Assembly: GCF_027497215.1 (NCBI RefSeq)
Contig: NZ_CP114904.1
Span: 4,548,001-4,612,000, forward strand
Source: Micromonospora sp. WMMD812
GTDB lineage: Bacteria; Actinomycetota; Actinomycetes; Mycobacteriales; Micromonosporaceae
Direction: 5' to 3'
DNA: 64,000 bases
The notes under the pieces were generated by a model that saw nothing but the letters and a program-made list of their open reading frames with translations, had not been told where the DNA came from and did not search any database. This document shows positions 17,813-24,192 of this stretch, piece after piece. How positions within the stretch are numbered: position 1 is the first letter of the stretch; each line of letters opens with the position of its first letter. The position numbers and the translations under genes were made by a program.

Positions 17813-18349
17813 ATGATCCCCGAGCACATCCGCGACGCGGCCGCGACCGCGGTGGTATTCGGATTCTTCGCGTCCAGTTGGTACGGATGGGCACAGGAGG
17901 CACCCCCGCGTACCTGGCGGAAACCACTCGTCGCCGGTTCGATCGCCGCCCTGGTCGCAGTGCTCGCCGGTGGGCTCCTGACCTGGCGTCACTGGTCGGA
18001 CGGAACGGCGTTCACCGCGGAGACCAGCCGCAACTTCGGCATCGTGGTCGGCATCGAGTTCGGGCTCGCCGCGCTCGGCGCCGGCATCCTCGCCGCGCTC
18101 CGCCGCCGCGCCGTTATCCCTGCCTGGATCGCGTTGATCGTCGGTGTGCATCTGTTCCCCGTCGCCGCATTGATCGGCTACCCGCTCATCCACGTCGTGG
18201 GCGCGCTGATCACGCTGATCGCGCTAGCCGCCGTCCCGCTGGCCCGGAAACTCTCCCTGCCGGTCAGCGCGGTCACCGGCCTCGGCACCGGCACCGTGCT
18301 GCTCGCGGCCGCCGTGACCTCCATGGCCATCGCCCTGCTCAGCTACTGA
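17813..18349 (+). CDS. Small multi-pass membrane protein
   Basis: 178 aa with six hydrophobic segments. The start MIPEHIRDAAATAVVFGFFASSWYGWAQE has GGAG 7 nt upstream. No named family is recognised; similar proteins of this size are common, uncharacterised membrane proteins in actinobacteria. It stands alone before the accessory stretch. Confidence 0.65.
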   Translation: MIPEHIRDAAATAVVFGFFASSWYGWAQEAPPRTWRKPLVAGSIAALVAVLAGGLLTWRHWSDGTAFTAETSRNFGIVVGIEFGLAALGAGILAALRRRAVIPAWIALIVGVHLFPVAALIGYPLIHVVGALITLIALAAVPLARKLSLPVSAVTGLGTGTVLLAAAVTSMAIALLSY

Positions 18350-18476
18350 GTCCGGTGTTGCTGACAGTTGGCGCGGGAACATCGCTCGGCCGCTCGGGCT
18401 GCCCATAGGGCCGCACCGTGTTTGTCCCAGGGGCGGCAGGGAAAGGCGTGGACGATCGGGCCGGACGGGGGCAACG

Positions 18477-18772
18477 GTGGTAGGGGTTTCTGAGGTCATC
18501 CGCACCTCACCGGATCGCATCTTCGCCGTGCTCGCCGACGGCTGGAGCTACGCCAGTTGGGTCGTCGGCGCGTCTCATATCCGCGACGTCGACGACGCCT
18601 GGCCCGCCACCGGGCCCCGAATTCACCACCAGGTACCCACAGCCTGACCGCCGGCATCGGCCGGCTCCTCCCGCAGAAGATTCAGTCCCTGCTGCTGAGA
18701 CCCCGAAACGCGGAATCCCTACAGCGGCTCGGCGACATAGCGGCACGTCGGCGGTACCCAACCTGCACGTGA
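18477..18772 (+). pseudogene. SRPBCC (START-like) family protein, internally deleted and frameshifted
   Basis: The N-terminal part starts at GTG 18477 and reads EVIRTSPDRIFAVLADGWSY then VVGASHIRDVDDAWPATG, typical of actinobacterial SRPBCC proteins, but stops at 18645-18647 after 56 codons. The matching C-terminus, GIGRLLPQKIQSLLLRPRNAES then LQRLGDIA, follows at about 18654-18772 in another frame. Roughly 80 codons of the middle are missing. This gene is broken and marks the left edge of the disturbed tRNA-Gly region. Confidence 0.65.
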
Positions 18773-18893
18773 GTCGTCGGCGACGCCCGCAGCACAAGGG
18801 GCCGCGATCTGGCACGCCAAGCCGGTGAAGTGATCGGCACAACTGGGGTCCAGGTCAGGACATATCCCGACCTGGGCCTCAACCCGAGATAAT

Positions 18894-18976
18894 GGGAATC
18901 GAACCGCACGGCCAGCTTGGGAATCGAACCGCACGGCCAGCTTGGGAATCGAACCGCACGGCCAGCTTGGGAATCG
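18894..18976. repeat. 25-bp tandem repeat (3 full units and a partial) derived from tRNA-Gly sequence
   Basis: The unit begins GGGAATCGAACCGCACG and ends GCCAGCTT; three units occupy 18894-18968 and a fourth begins at 18969. Each unit resembles the T-arm to anticodon-loop part of the tRNA-Gly gene at 21240-21310, with one C missing and two substitutions. Unit junctions fall at GGGAA, which occurs in both the T-loop and the anticodon loop of the tRNA. Confidence 0.75.
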
Positions 18977-19053
18977 CACAAAATCGCTGCTAGTGCATCC
19001 TGACCTGTTCGGCACGCTCTCGCGTGACCCGGCTTGGGCCTACGGCCGCCGCC

Positions 19054-19137
19054 ATGATGGTCCGCGCCGTGGTGGGCTGCGTCGCTCTCGTAGGCGTTGT
19101 GGCGCTGCTAGCCGTGTGGTGGGGAGCGACGTGGTAG
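19054..19137 (+). CDS. Possible 27-aa single-span membrane peptide
   Basis: The frame encodes MMVRAVVGCVALVGVVALLA followed by VWWGATW, a clean membrane segment with one positive N-terminal residue. No clear ribosome binding site is present, and it lies in an otherwise gene-free stretch, so it may be chance. Confidence 0.2.
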   Translation: MMVRAVVGCVALVGVVALLAVWWGATW

Positions 19138-19252
19138 CGGGCGAGGCGGGACCGGTGGCGACCGACGCATGACGAGGTCAAGGATGCCTACCCCGCCCAC
19201 CTGGACCAGACGGACGTCCACCTGGGCACCCTGGGACGACATCGATTCGTTC

Positions 19253-19280
19253 TTGCTCTTCCGCCCCCTGACGGTAATAT
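19253..19280 (+). promoter_or_regulatory. Promoter of the LPVTG surface protein gene
   Basis: TTGCTC (19253-19258) and TAATAT (19275-19280) are separated by 16 nt. The predicted start of transcription leaves a ~30-nt leader containing GGGGAGGA before the ATG at 19318. Confidence 0.55.
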
Positions 19281-19317
19281 CTCCATGTTTTGGCCTGCAG
19301 CGGGGAGGAATACCCAT

Positions 19318-20022
19318 ATGCGATGGAAGATTCCGGCCGGCGTCCTCATGGCGCTGGCCTTTTTGATTCCGGCGGCACCGGCGGTGGCTCAAACCGAGTC
19401 GCCCGGGCTCAATGAGGCCTGCCAAACGGTCGAGCGCAAGGTGTACAAGGATATCCGCGAGCTTGTCACCATCGACCTGGATACCGCCACGGATGTAGAA
19501 GTGCGCGTGTTGGCCGCCCAGATCCTGGCTGCGGCAAACGCCGACTCGTTGCCCGTTCTGCCTCGCGTGCTACAGGAGCGATTGGACGGCACCGCGGATG
19601 ATCTGCGCGCATTCCTCAAGGCGGATGCGCAGAAGGCCTGGTCAACGGATCTGCGAATCACGGTGGTCCGGACGTTGACGGACGCTGGCGCCAACGTGAA
19701 GGCGGCCGCGCAAAAGGTGCTCGACGACGGGGCCATCGATACCTACCTGGCTTACCTGAACAACGGCCTGTACGACGCGCGTGCGCTTGACTGCGCGTCT
19801 CAGCCCACACCGACGCCGAGCGCCACGCCCAGCGCCACGACGACCGCTGCACCGACCCCTGTTTCCTCCGCCAGCCCGGGCGCTCCCGGCGGCGAGGGCG
19901 GTGGGCTGCCCGTGACCGGCGCCGGCACCGCGACCGTGGCCGGCATTGGCGGTGTGCTTCTGCTCCTCGGTGGCGCGGGCTACCTGATCGGACGCCGGCG
20001 CCGTTCCCGCTTCGTGGCATAG
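19318..20022 (+). CDS. Secreted ALF-repeat protein with LPVTG sortase anchor
   Basis: 234 aa. A signal peptide covers residues 1-24 (ends PAVAQ). The body (about 30-160) contains ALF-type repeats (VRVLAAQILAAANADSL; VVRTLTDAGANVKAAAQKVL). A Thr/Pro/Ser linker lies at about 163-195, then LPVTG at 197-201, a hydrophobic span and the basic tail RRRRSRF. This is a complete cell-wall sorting signal. A class E sortase is at 33762-35693; such sortases are known mainly for LAXTG signals, so the pairing is uncertain. Third-position GC is lower than in neighbouring core genes, suggesting acquisition. Confidence 0.75.
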   Translation: MRWKIPAGVLMALAFLIPAAPAVAQTESPGLNEACQTVERKVYKDIRELVTIDLDTATDVEVRVLAAQILAAANADSLPVLPRVLQERLDGTADDLRAFLKADAQKAWSTDLRITVVRTLTDAGANVKAAAQKVLDDGAIDTYLAYLNNGLYDARALDCASQPTPTPSATPSATTTAAPTPVSSASPGAPGGEGGGLPVTGAGTATVAGIGGVLLLLGGAGYLIGRRRRSRFVA

Positions 20023-20120
20023 CCTGGTCGTCCCCATCCGGGGCCGGCCGGCCCCGCCCATGCCGGCCGGAGAAAGCGTGGCTGGCGGCCCGTGGACGGC
20101 GCTGTTGGCCGCAGCAACGT

Positions 20121-20207
20121 CGAAGGCCCTGGCTGGGACTGTCGTCCTGGCCAGGGCCTTTCGGTTGGAGCGGGTGACGGGAATCGAGCCCGCTGTCAGC
20201 TTGGGAA
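20121..20207. repeat. Truncated copy of tRNA-Gly 3' end plus terminator (att-like direct repeat, left)
   Basis: This 87-bp stretch matches 21193-21280 with a few differences: the terminator stem (20123-20160), the spacer TTTCGGTTGG, the acceptor end and T-arm, and the anticodon-loop segment CAGCTTGGGAA, where similarity stops. The full tRNA is at the right copy. A truncated 3' tRNA copy of this kind is what integration of a tRNA-targeting element leaves behind. It lies in the 400-bp gap 20023-20423, which otherwise holds no convincing gene. Confidence 0.7.
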
Positions 20208-20423
20208 TTGTCGATTTCGACAGGCCACTGGCTTGGCGGCCTGGTCTCGACAGTCTCTCGTGGCCTCGGCCGGCCCCTGTTGTCCTCGCCCAATGGGACG
20301 CTGATGGCACGCCGGGCTGCTTCCCTCGACCTATGTGCGCGTAGCGGAGGTGGTGGCCCACAGACCCGGCCGCGTGAGTACCGACCACGGCGCGCCCGCA
20401 GGTGGCCGAGGAAAGGAGCAGGC

Positions 20424-20981
20424 ATGGAGGTCACCAAGGACGGGCGAAGCTGGCGGATCGGTACGGCCGGCGACATCGCCTGGATCGCTGGCAAAACCAC
20501 GGAAGGCTTCTCGATCACCACAGCGATACCGCCGGTGTTCGACGCCTACGCCACCTTCTACCCGCCCGACGGCGTGAGTGTCCAAGCCCATGAACGCGCT
20601 GTGATCGACGTACTCACCCAGCACACCCCTGACCAGCCCTGGTGGCTGGGCTATCTCGACACCGGCGCCCACGACATCGTCTTTCCCCTCGCTCCGAAGG
20701 TGTCCCTCTACTGGAACTGGCCCTATGTGCTGGTCGAAGCAGGTCCCGAACAAGCCCTCACCTGGCGGACCGGTCACATGCGCGCCGGACAAGGATCGTT
20801 GCCCGATCTGTTCTTCCCTGCAGCTCGCTCCTGGCTCGTCTCCGCCCTCTGGGACGACCTCTGGACCGACATCGGCGGGGCCGCCGCACTGATCACCGCC
20901 CTGCACGACAATCCGCTGGTCAGCGCTCGCCGGGTCGGGACCGACAAAGACGCCCTTCCGCCAGGACTCACGCGCGACTAG
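20424..20981 (+). CDS. Conserved hypothetical protein, cargo of the tRNA-Gly region
   Basis: 185 aa, start ATG with AAAGGAG 6 nt upstream. It has no signal peptide or membrane segment. Notable stretches are TAGDIAWIA, ITTAIPPVFDAYATFYPP, PWWLGYLDTG and FFPAARSWLVSALWDDLWTDIGG. It resembles uncharacterised actinobacterial proteins I cannot name; the tryptophan-rich acidic character recalls immunity-type proteins, but that is a guess. Base composition is less GC-rich than the core genes. It is enclosed by the two tRNA-Gly direct repeats. Confidence 0.65.
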   Translation: MEVTKDGRSWRIGTAGDIAWIAGKTTEGFSITTAIPPVFDAYATFYPPDGVSVQAHERAVIDVLTQHTPDQPWWLGYLDTGAHDIVFPLAPKVSLYWNWPYVLVEAGPEQALTWRTGHMRAGQGSLPDLFFPAARSWLVSALWDDLWTDIGGAAALITALHDNPLVSARRVGTDKDALPPGLTRD

Positions 20982-21192
20982 TCACACGCGCAACTCAACA
21001 TGCTGGCGGATCTCCTCGTCGGGCAGTCGTAGACCGTCCAGCGTTCCCGTCCGGGGAGGCTGGTAGCCCTTGTGGTGCCCGGCGAGGTAATCCGCCCCGA
21101 CTGGATGGCAGCGAACCCGGACGGAGCCGGGGGGATGCCCAGGGCTAATGGCACGCCAATGGCACGCCGTATGATCCCTGGCCTTGAAATAT
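20982..21192. other. Gene-free stretch with possible coding remnants
   Basis: A minus-strand frame ending at 20982 (ADYLAGHHKGYQPPRTGTLDGL) has no good start and runs back into the tRNA, so it looks like a remnant. TAATGGCACGCC and AATGGCACGCCG occur at about 21148-21172, and GATGGCACGCC occurs near 20302. These could be traces of an integrase 3' end, but this cannot be shown here. Confidence 0.3.
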
Positions 21193-21194
21193 CG

Positions 21195-21231
21195 AAGGCC
21201 CTGGCGGGACTGACGTCCTGGCCAGGGCCTT
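21195..21231 (-). terminator. Terminator of tRNA-Gly
   Basis: AAGGCCCTGGC and GCCAGGGCCTT form a perfect 11-bp stem just downstream of the tRNA on the minus strand. An almost identical copy is at 20123-20160. Confidence 0.7.
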
Positions 21232-21236
21232 TCGGT

Positions 21237-21310
21237 TGGAGCGGGTGACGGGAATCGAACCCGCACTGTCAGCTTGGGAAGCTGATGTTCTGCCATTGAA
21301 CTACACCCGC
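21237..21310 (-). tRNA. tRNA-Gly (anticodon CCC)
   Basis: The minus strand gives GCGGGTGTAGTTCAATGG..., an anticodon stem TCAGC/GCTGA with loop TTCCCAA (anticodon CCC), T-loop GGTTCGATTCC, an acceptor closing with CACCCGC, discriminator T and an encoded CCA (21237-21239). 71 nt without CCA. It serves as the integration hotspot discussed in the findings. Confidence 0.93.
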
Positions 21311-21454
21311 AAGCGGCACCACTGTACCTGAGTCACCAGCCGGGTGCACCCAGGTACCCCCTCGGCTCGCCGCCGCACTCGCCGCCGCGCGTACCACCGG
21401 CGCCGGCCCCGTCACGAGGGGGCCGGCGCCGAGGTGTTCCTCCCCAGGACGTCG

Positions 21455-22024
21455 TCAGGCGGCCGAGCGGTGGGCCTCGCGGGCCGGTTGCCGGTCACGG
21501 CGGGCGGGACGGGTCTGCGGCACCACCGGCGTCGGACCCGGCAGGTCGGCGGCGTGCGGGTCGAGCCAGACCTGGACGGCGGGGCGGCCGCGCCCCTCGC
21601 CCGGCCCGCCGGCGCTGCCCGAGTCGCGGCGCGCCAGCATCGCCACGTCGACGGTGAACTCGAAGAGCCGCCAGTCGACCTGCGGCGCGGCTCCGGCGTT
21701 GGCCGCGAGGCGGGCCACCCGGGCCTGGTCGGTCACCGGCCGGGCGTGCCCCGCCACGTAGGCCTCGTCGTCGCTCTCCTCCGGGGGGAACGAGTGCAGC
21801 GCGTAGCGGCCGTCGCGCTCCAGGTCGCGCCGCTTCGGGGAGTCGATGATGAAGCAAAAGAGCCCCTCATCGGTGATCACCGGCGACACCGGGTGCACCC
21901 GGGGCCCGCCGTCGGCGCGGACCGTGGCCAGGTAGCCGAAGCCCGGCCCGTACTGCTGCAGGAGAACGCGGATCCCGTCGGCGAGCCGGGGCTCGTCAGC
22001 GGCGAATTCGGACCAGGAAGCCAT
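21455..22024 (-). CDS. Pyridoxamine 5'-phosphate oxidase family protein (FMN/F420-binding split barrel)
   Basis: 189 aa. [19 protein letters not shown] and [26 protein letters not shown] are the split-barrel landmarks of this superfamily. The C-terminal ~45 residues are Pro/Arg-rich and look disordered. Actinobacterial members often bind F420 or FMN; the cofactor is not decided by the sequence. It starts with ATG 6 nt after TAGAAT, so it is probably leaderless. Divergent from dcd. Confidence 0.85.
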   Translation of the reverse strand: MASWSEFAADEPRLADGIRVLLQQYGPGFGYLATVRADGGPRVHPVSPVITDEGLFCFIIDSPKRRDLERDGRYALHSFPPEESDDEAYVAGHARPVTDQARVARLAANAGAAPQVDWRLFEFTVDVAMLARRDSGSAGGPGEGRGRPAVQVWLDPHAADLPGPTPVVPQTRPARRDRQPAREAHRSAA

Positions 22025-22030
22025 GCCGGC

Positions 22031-22036
22031 ATTCTA
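22031..22036 (-). promoter_or_regulatory. -10 hexamer of a probable leaderless transcript (PPOX-family gene)
   Basis: On the minus strand TAGAAT is followed by GCCGGC and the ATG at 22024. It is the closest match to TATAAT among the leaderless set. Confidence 0.6.
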
Positions 22037-22111
22037 TCGAACAAATGTACGAAAGGCGATCGCGACGCGCTGGTCACCGGCACCGGATCCGGGCCACCGG
22101 GCCGGCCTCGC

Positions 22112-22117
22112 TATGGT
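22112..22117 (+). promoter_or_regulatory. -10 hexamer of a probable leaderless transcript (dcd)
   Basis: TATGGT is followed by GGTCCG and then the ATG at 22124. Confidence 0.55.
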
Positions 22118-22123
22118 GGTCCG

Positions 22124-22702
22124 ATGCTGCTCTCCGACCGCGACCTGGTCTCCGAGATCAAGGCCGGCACGCTCGGGCTGGATCCGTTCGAGCCCACCCT
22201 GGTGCAGCCGTCGAGCATCGACGTACGTCTGGACCGGCTCTTCCGGGTGTTCAACAACCACCTCTACACGCACATCGACCCGGCCGTACAGCAGGACGAC
22301 CTGACCTCGGTGGTCGAGGTGCCGGACGGGGAGCCGTTCGTGCTGCACCCCGGGGAGTTCGTGCTCGCCTCGACGCTCGAGGTGATCTCGCTCGGTGACC
22401 AGCTCGCCGGCCGGCTCGAGGGCAAGTCGAGTCTCGGCCGACTCGGTCTGCTCACCCACTCGACCGCCGGCTTCATTGACCCGGGCTTCTCCGGCCACGT
22501 GACGCTGGAGCTGTCGAACGTGGCGAACCTGCCGATCACGCTCTGGCCGGGCATGAAGATCGGCCAGCTCTGCATCTTCCGGCTCTCGTCGCCGGCCGAG
22601 CACCCGTACGGCTCGGCCGTCTACGGCTCGCGCTACCAGGGCCAGCGCGGCCCGACCCCGAGCCGGTCCTGGCAGAGTTGGCGCACCTGGCCGACCCGCT
22701 GA
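22124..22702 (+). CDS. dcd: dCTP deaminase (probably bifunctional, dUMP-forming)
   Basis: 192 aa. [12 protein letters not shown] and [18 protein letters not shown] at the N-terminus, and the nucleotide-binding stretch [20 protein letters not shown] (Ser-Ser-x-x-Arg motif), are diagnostic. The enzyme converts dCTP to dUTP; the actinobacterial type (as in M. tuberculosis) also hydrolyses to dUMP, inferred here from lineage. It is followed by a strong terminator. Confidence 0.95.
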   Translation: MLLSDRDLVSEIKAGTLGLDPFEPTLVQPSSIDVRLDRLFRVFNNHLYTHIDPAVQQDDLTSVVEVPDGEPFVLHPGEFVLASTLEVISLGDQLAGRLEGKSSLGRLGLLTHSTAGFIDPGFSGHVTLELSNVANLPITLWPGMKIGQLCIFRLSSPAEHPYGSAVYGSRYQGQRGPTPSRSWQSWRTWPTR

Positions 22703-22715
22703 CGCGTCGACGACG

Positions 22716-22749
22716 AAGGGGCCCGCTCCGACTCCGGAGCGGGCCCCTT
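22716..22749. terminator. Strong bidirectional terminator
   Basis: A perfect 15-bp stem starting AAGGGGCCCGCTCC and ending in CCTT lies between the convergent dcd and NlpC/P60 genes. Confidence 0.85.
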
Positions 22750-22762
22750 GGCGCGGTACGGG

Positions 22763-23803
22763 TCAGCCGGGCCGGCCGTAGCTGTGGATCGGACCGTCGT
22801 CGACCTTCTTCATCTTGATCGGCACGCCGGCCTGCGAGGCGTGCACCACCCAGCCGCCGCCGACGTACATGCCGACGTGGTGGATGTCGCTGTAGTAGAA
22901 GACCAGGTCACCGGGGCGCAGATCGGCGCGGCTGACGTCCTTCGTCACCCGGCTCTGCTGCGCCGCGTTGTGGGGCAGGGAGACCCCGGCCTTGGCCCAG
23001 GCGGCGAGCATCAGACCCGAGCAGTCGTACGAGTTCGGGCCCTCGGCGCCCCAGACGTAGGGCTTGCCGATCTGGGCGCAGGCGAACTTGACCGCCACCC
23101 CCGCCGCGCCGCCCGGGTAGGTGGCCGGGCAGGGCGCGGGCCGCAGGGAGCCGCCGCCGCCGTTGCCGTACACCTTGATCCGCAGCTTCTGCAGCCGGTC
23201 GATCTCGGCGTTGATCTGCTTCTTCTTCGCCGCCAGCTGGGCCTCGGTGCGGGTGAGCTGGGCGACCATCTCGTCCAGTGGCGCCTTCTGCCGGGCCAGC
23301 TCGTCGCGCAGGTCGGCCACCTGCTGCACGTCCTGCTGCTGGTTGTGGGCGAACCGGTCGAGCATCTCCAGCTGACCGACCATCTCGCCGGGGGTCCGGC
23401 TGCCGAGCACGGCGTTGATGGTGGAGACGTTCTCGCCCTTGTACGCCCGGACCGCGAGGGCGCTGACCTTGTCCATGGCCTGGTCGACCTGGAGCTGCAG
23501 GGGCTTGATCCGAGCGGCAAGCGCGTCGGCCTGCCTGCGCTTGGCGGCCAGTTCGATGCGGGTGGCGTTGTGCTTCTCGATGACGGGTTCGAGCTTGTTC
23601 CAGTCCTCGTCGATCTGGCGCTCGATCTCCGCGACCGACGGGTCGGCGTGCGCCGCCGTGGCGCTGCCGGTCAGGACGACGGCGACGCCGATCAGGGCGG
23701 CGAGGGCGGTGGTGAAGCGGGACCAGCGTGGACGCGACGCAACCGTCGTCGGGTCGGCTGTCGCCGACCGTTCGGACGGACGCCGCGGGGCGTGGTGGGC
23801 CAC
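22763..23803 (-). CDS. NlpC/P60 family peptidoglycan endopeptidase (c-di-AMP riboswitch-controlled)
   Basis: 346 aa from GTG, with GGAG about 10 nt upstream. A signal peptide ends near residue 53 (TAAHADP). Coiled-coil helices cover about 55-215 (RipA/PcsB-type N-domain), and a C-terminal NlpC/P60 domain has YVWGAEGPNSYDCSGL with the catalytic Cys, DIHHVGMYVGGG with the His, and VVHAS. It cleaves within peptide stems; the coiled coil usually regulates access. The riboswitch upstream suggests that high c-di-AMP lowers expression. A paralogue is at 26263. Confidence 0.92.
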   Translation of the reverse strand: MAHHAPRRPSERSATADPTTVASRPRWSRFTTALAALIGVAVVLTGSATAAHADPSVAEIERQIDEDWNKLEPVIEKHNATRIELAAKRRQADALAARIKPLQLQVDQAMDKVSALAVRAYKGENVSTINAVLGSRTPGEMVGQLEMLDRFAHNQQQDVQQVADLRDELARQKAPLDEMVAQLTRTEAQLAAKKKQINAEIDRLQKLRIKVYGNGGGGSLRPAPCPATYPGGAAGVAVKFACAQIGKPYVWGAEGPNSYDCSGLMLAAWAKAGVSLPHNAAQQSRVTKDVSRADLRPGDLVFYYSDIHHVGMYVGGGWVVHASQAGVPIKMKKVDDGPIHSYGRPG

Positions 23804-23821
23804 CGGGCTCCGTACTCCTTC

Positions 23822-23955
23822 TTCCTGACCGCCTACCGGGTTAGCTGACGGGTTCGGGCGGGAAGTGGGCGCCCTACCGCAGTGGCTGCGGATTCACCCC
23901 GAGGAACCTGGGTCCCCGGCTCGCTCAGCGAGCGACTCGGCGGTGTCGGACCGTT
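23822..23955 (-). promoter_or_regulatory. c-di-AMP riboswitch (ydaO/yuaA class)
   Basis: On the minus strand the conserved blocks occur in order: GGGGACCCA (complement of 23908-23916), GGGGTGAATCC (23889-23899), TAGGG, then CCCGAACCCGTCAGCTAACC and GGTAGGCGG (complement of 23828 to about 23857). These are the hallmark ydaO core segments. The aptamer ends about 20 nt before the GTG of the NlpC/P60 gene. In actinobacteria this class commonly precedes wall hydrolase genes. The rest of the 389-bp gap to 24193 holds no gene. Confidence 0.88.
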
Positions 23956-24151
23956 ACCGCCCGGGTTGGACGGACCTGCTGCCGGGCCGACGAATGACCA
24001 GAGTAGAGACGCTCGTTATAGATCCGCAACCCGTCGGGCCGTGACACTCCGTACCCAGGGCCGGGGACGCACACCCGGTGCGCGTGTCGAAGGTTTTCTA
24101 CCGAACATGTCGATAAATGGAAAGGTATTGACGCGGCGCTCGCGGCGGGGC

Positions 24152-24169
24152 GAAGGTGACCCCACCTTC
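24152..24169. promoter_or_regulatory. Hairpin/palindrome just upstream of the amidase gene
   Basis: GAAGGTGACCCCACCTTC has 7-bp arms around a 4-nt centre and ends about 25 nt before the ATG at 24193. It could be an operator or a translation-affecting hairpin. Confidence 0.35.
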
Positions 24170-24192
24170 ACCCGTCCGACCTGGGGGGTTCG

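Noticed and set aside
18894..18976. The tandem repeat as a CRISPR array
   Set aside because: Units are directly abutting with no spacers and match tRNA-Gly; no cas genes are in the window.
20208..20423. A 257-codon plus-strand frame extending the 185-aa gene upstream with NGTLMARR
   Set aside because: The upstream part runs through the tRNA-like repeat edge, has no ribosome binding site and unlike composition; NGTLMAR may echo an integrase end but this is too short to call.
20982..21296. A 104-codon minus-strand frame ending next to the cargo gene
   Set aside because: It begins inside the tRNA-Gly gene and its terminator, so the start is not credible; at most the last ~40 codons are a remnant.
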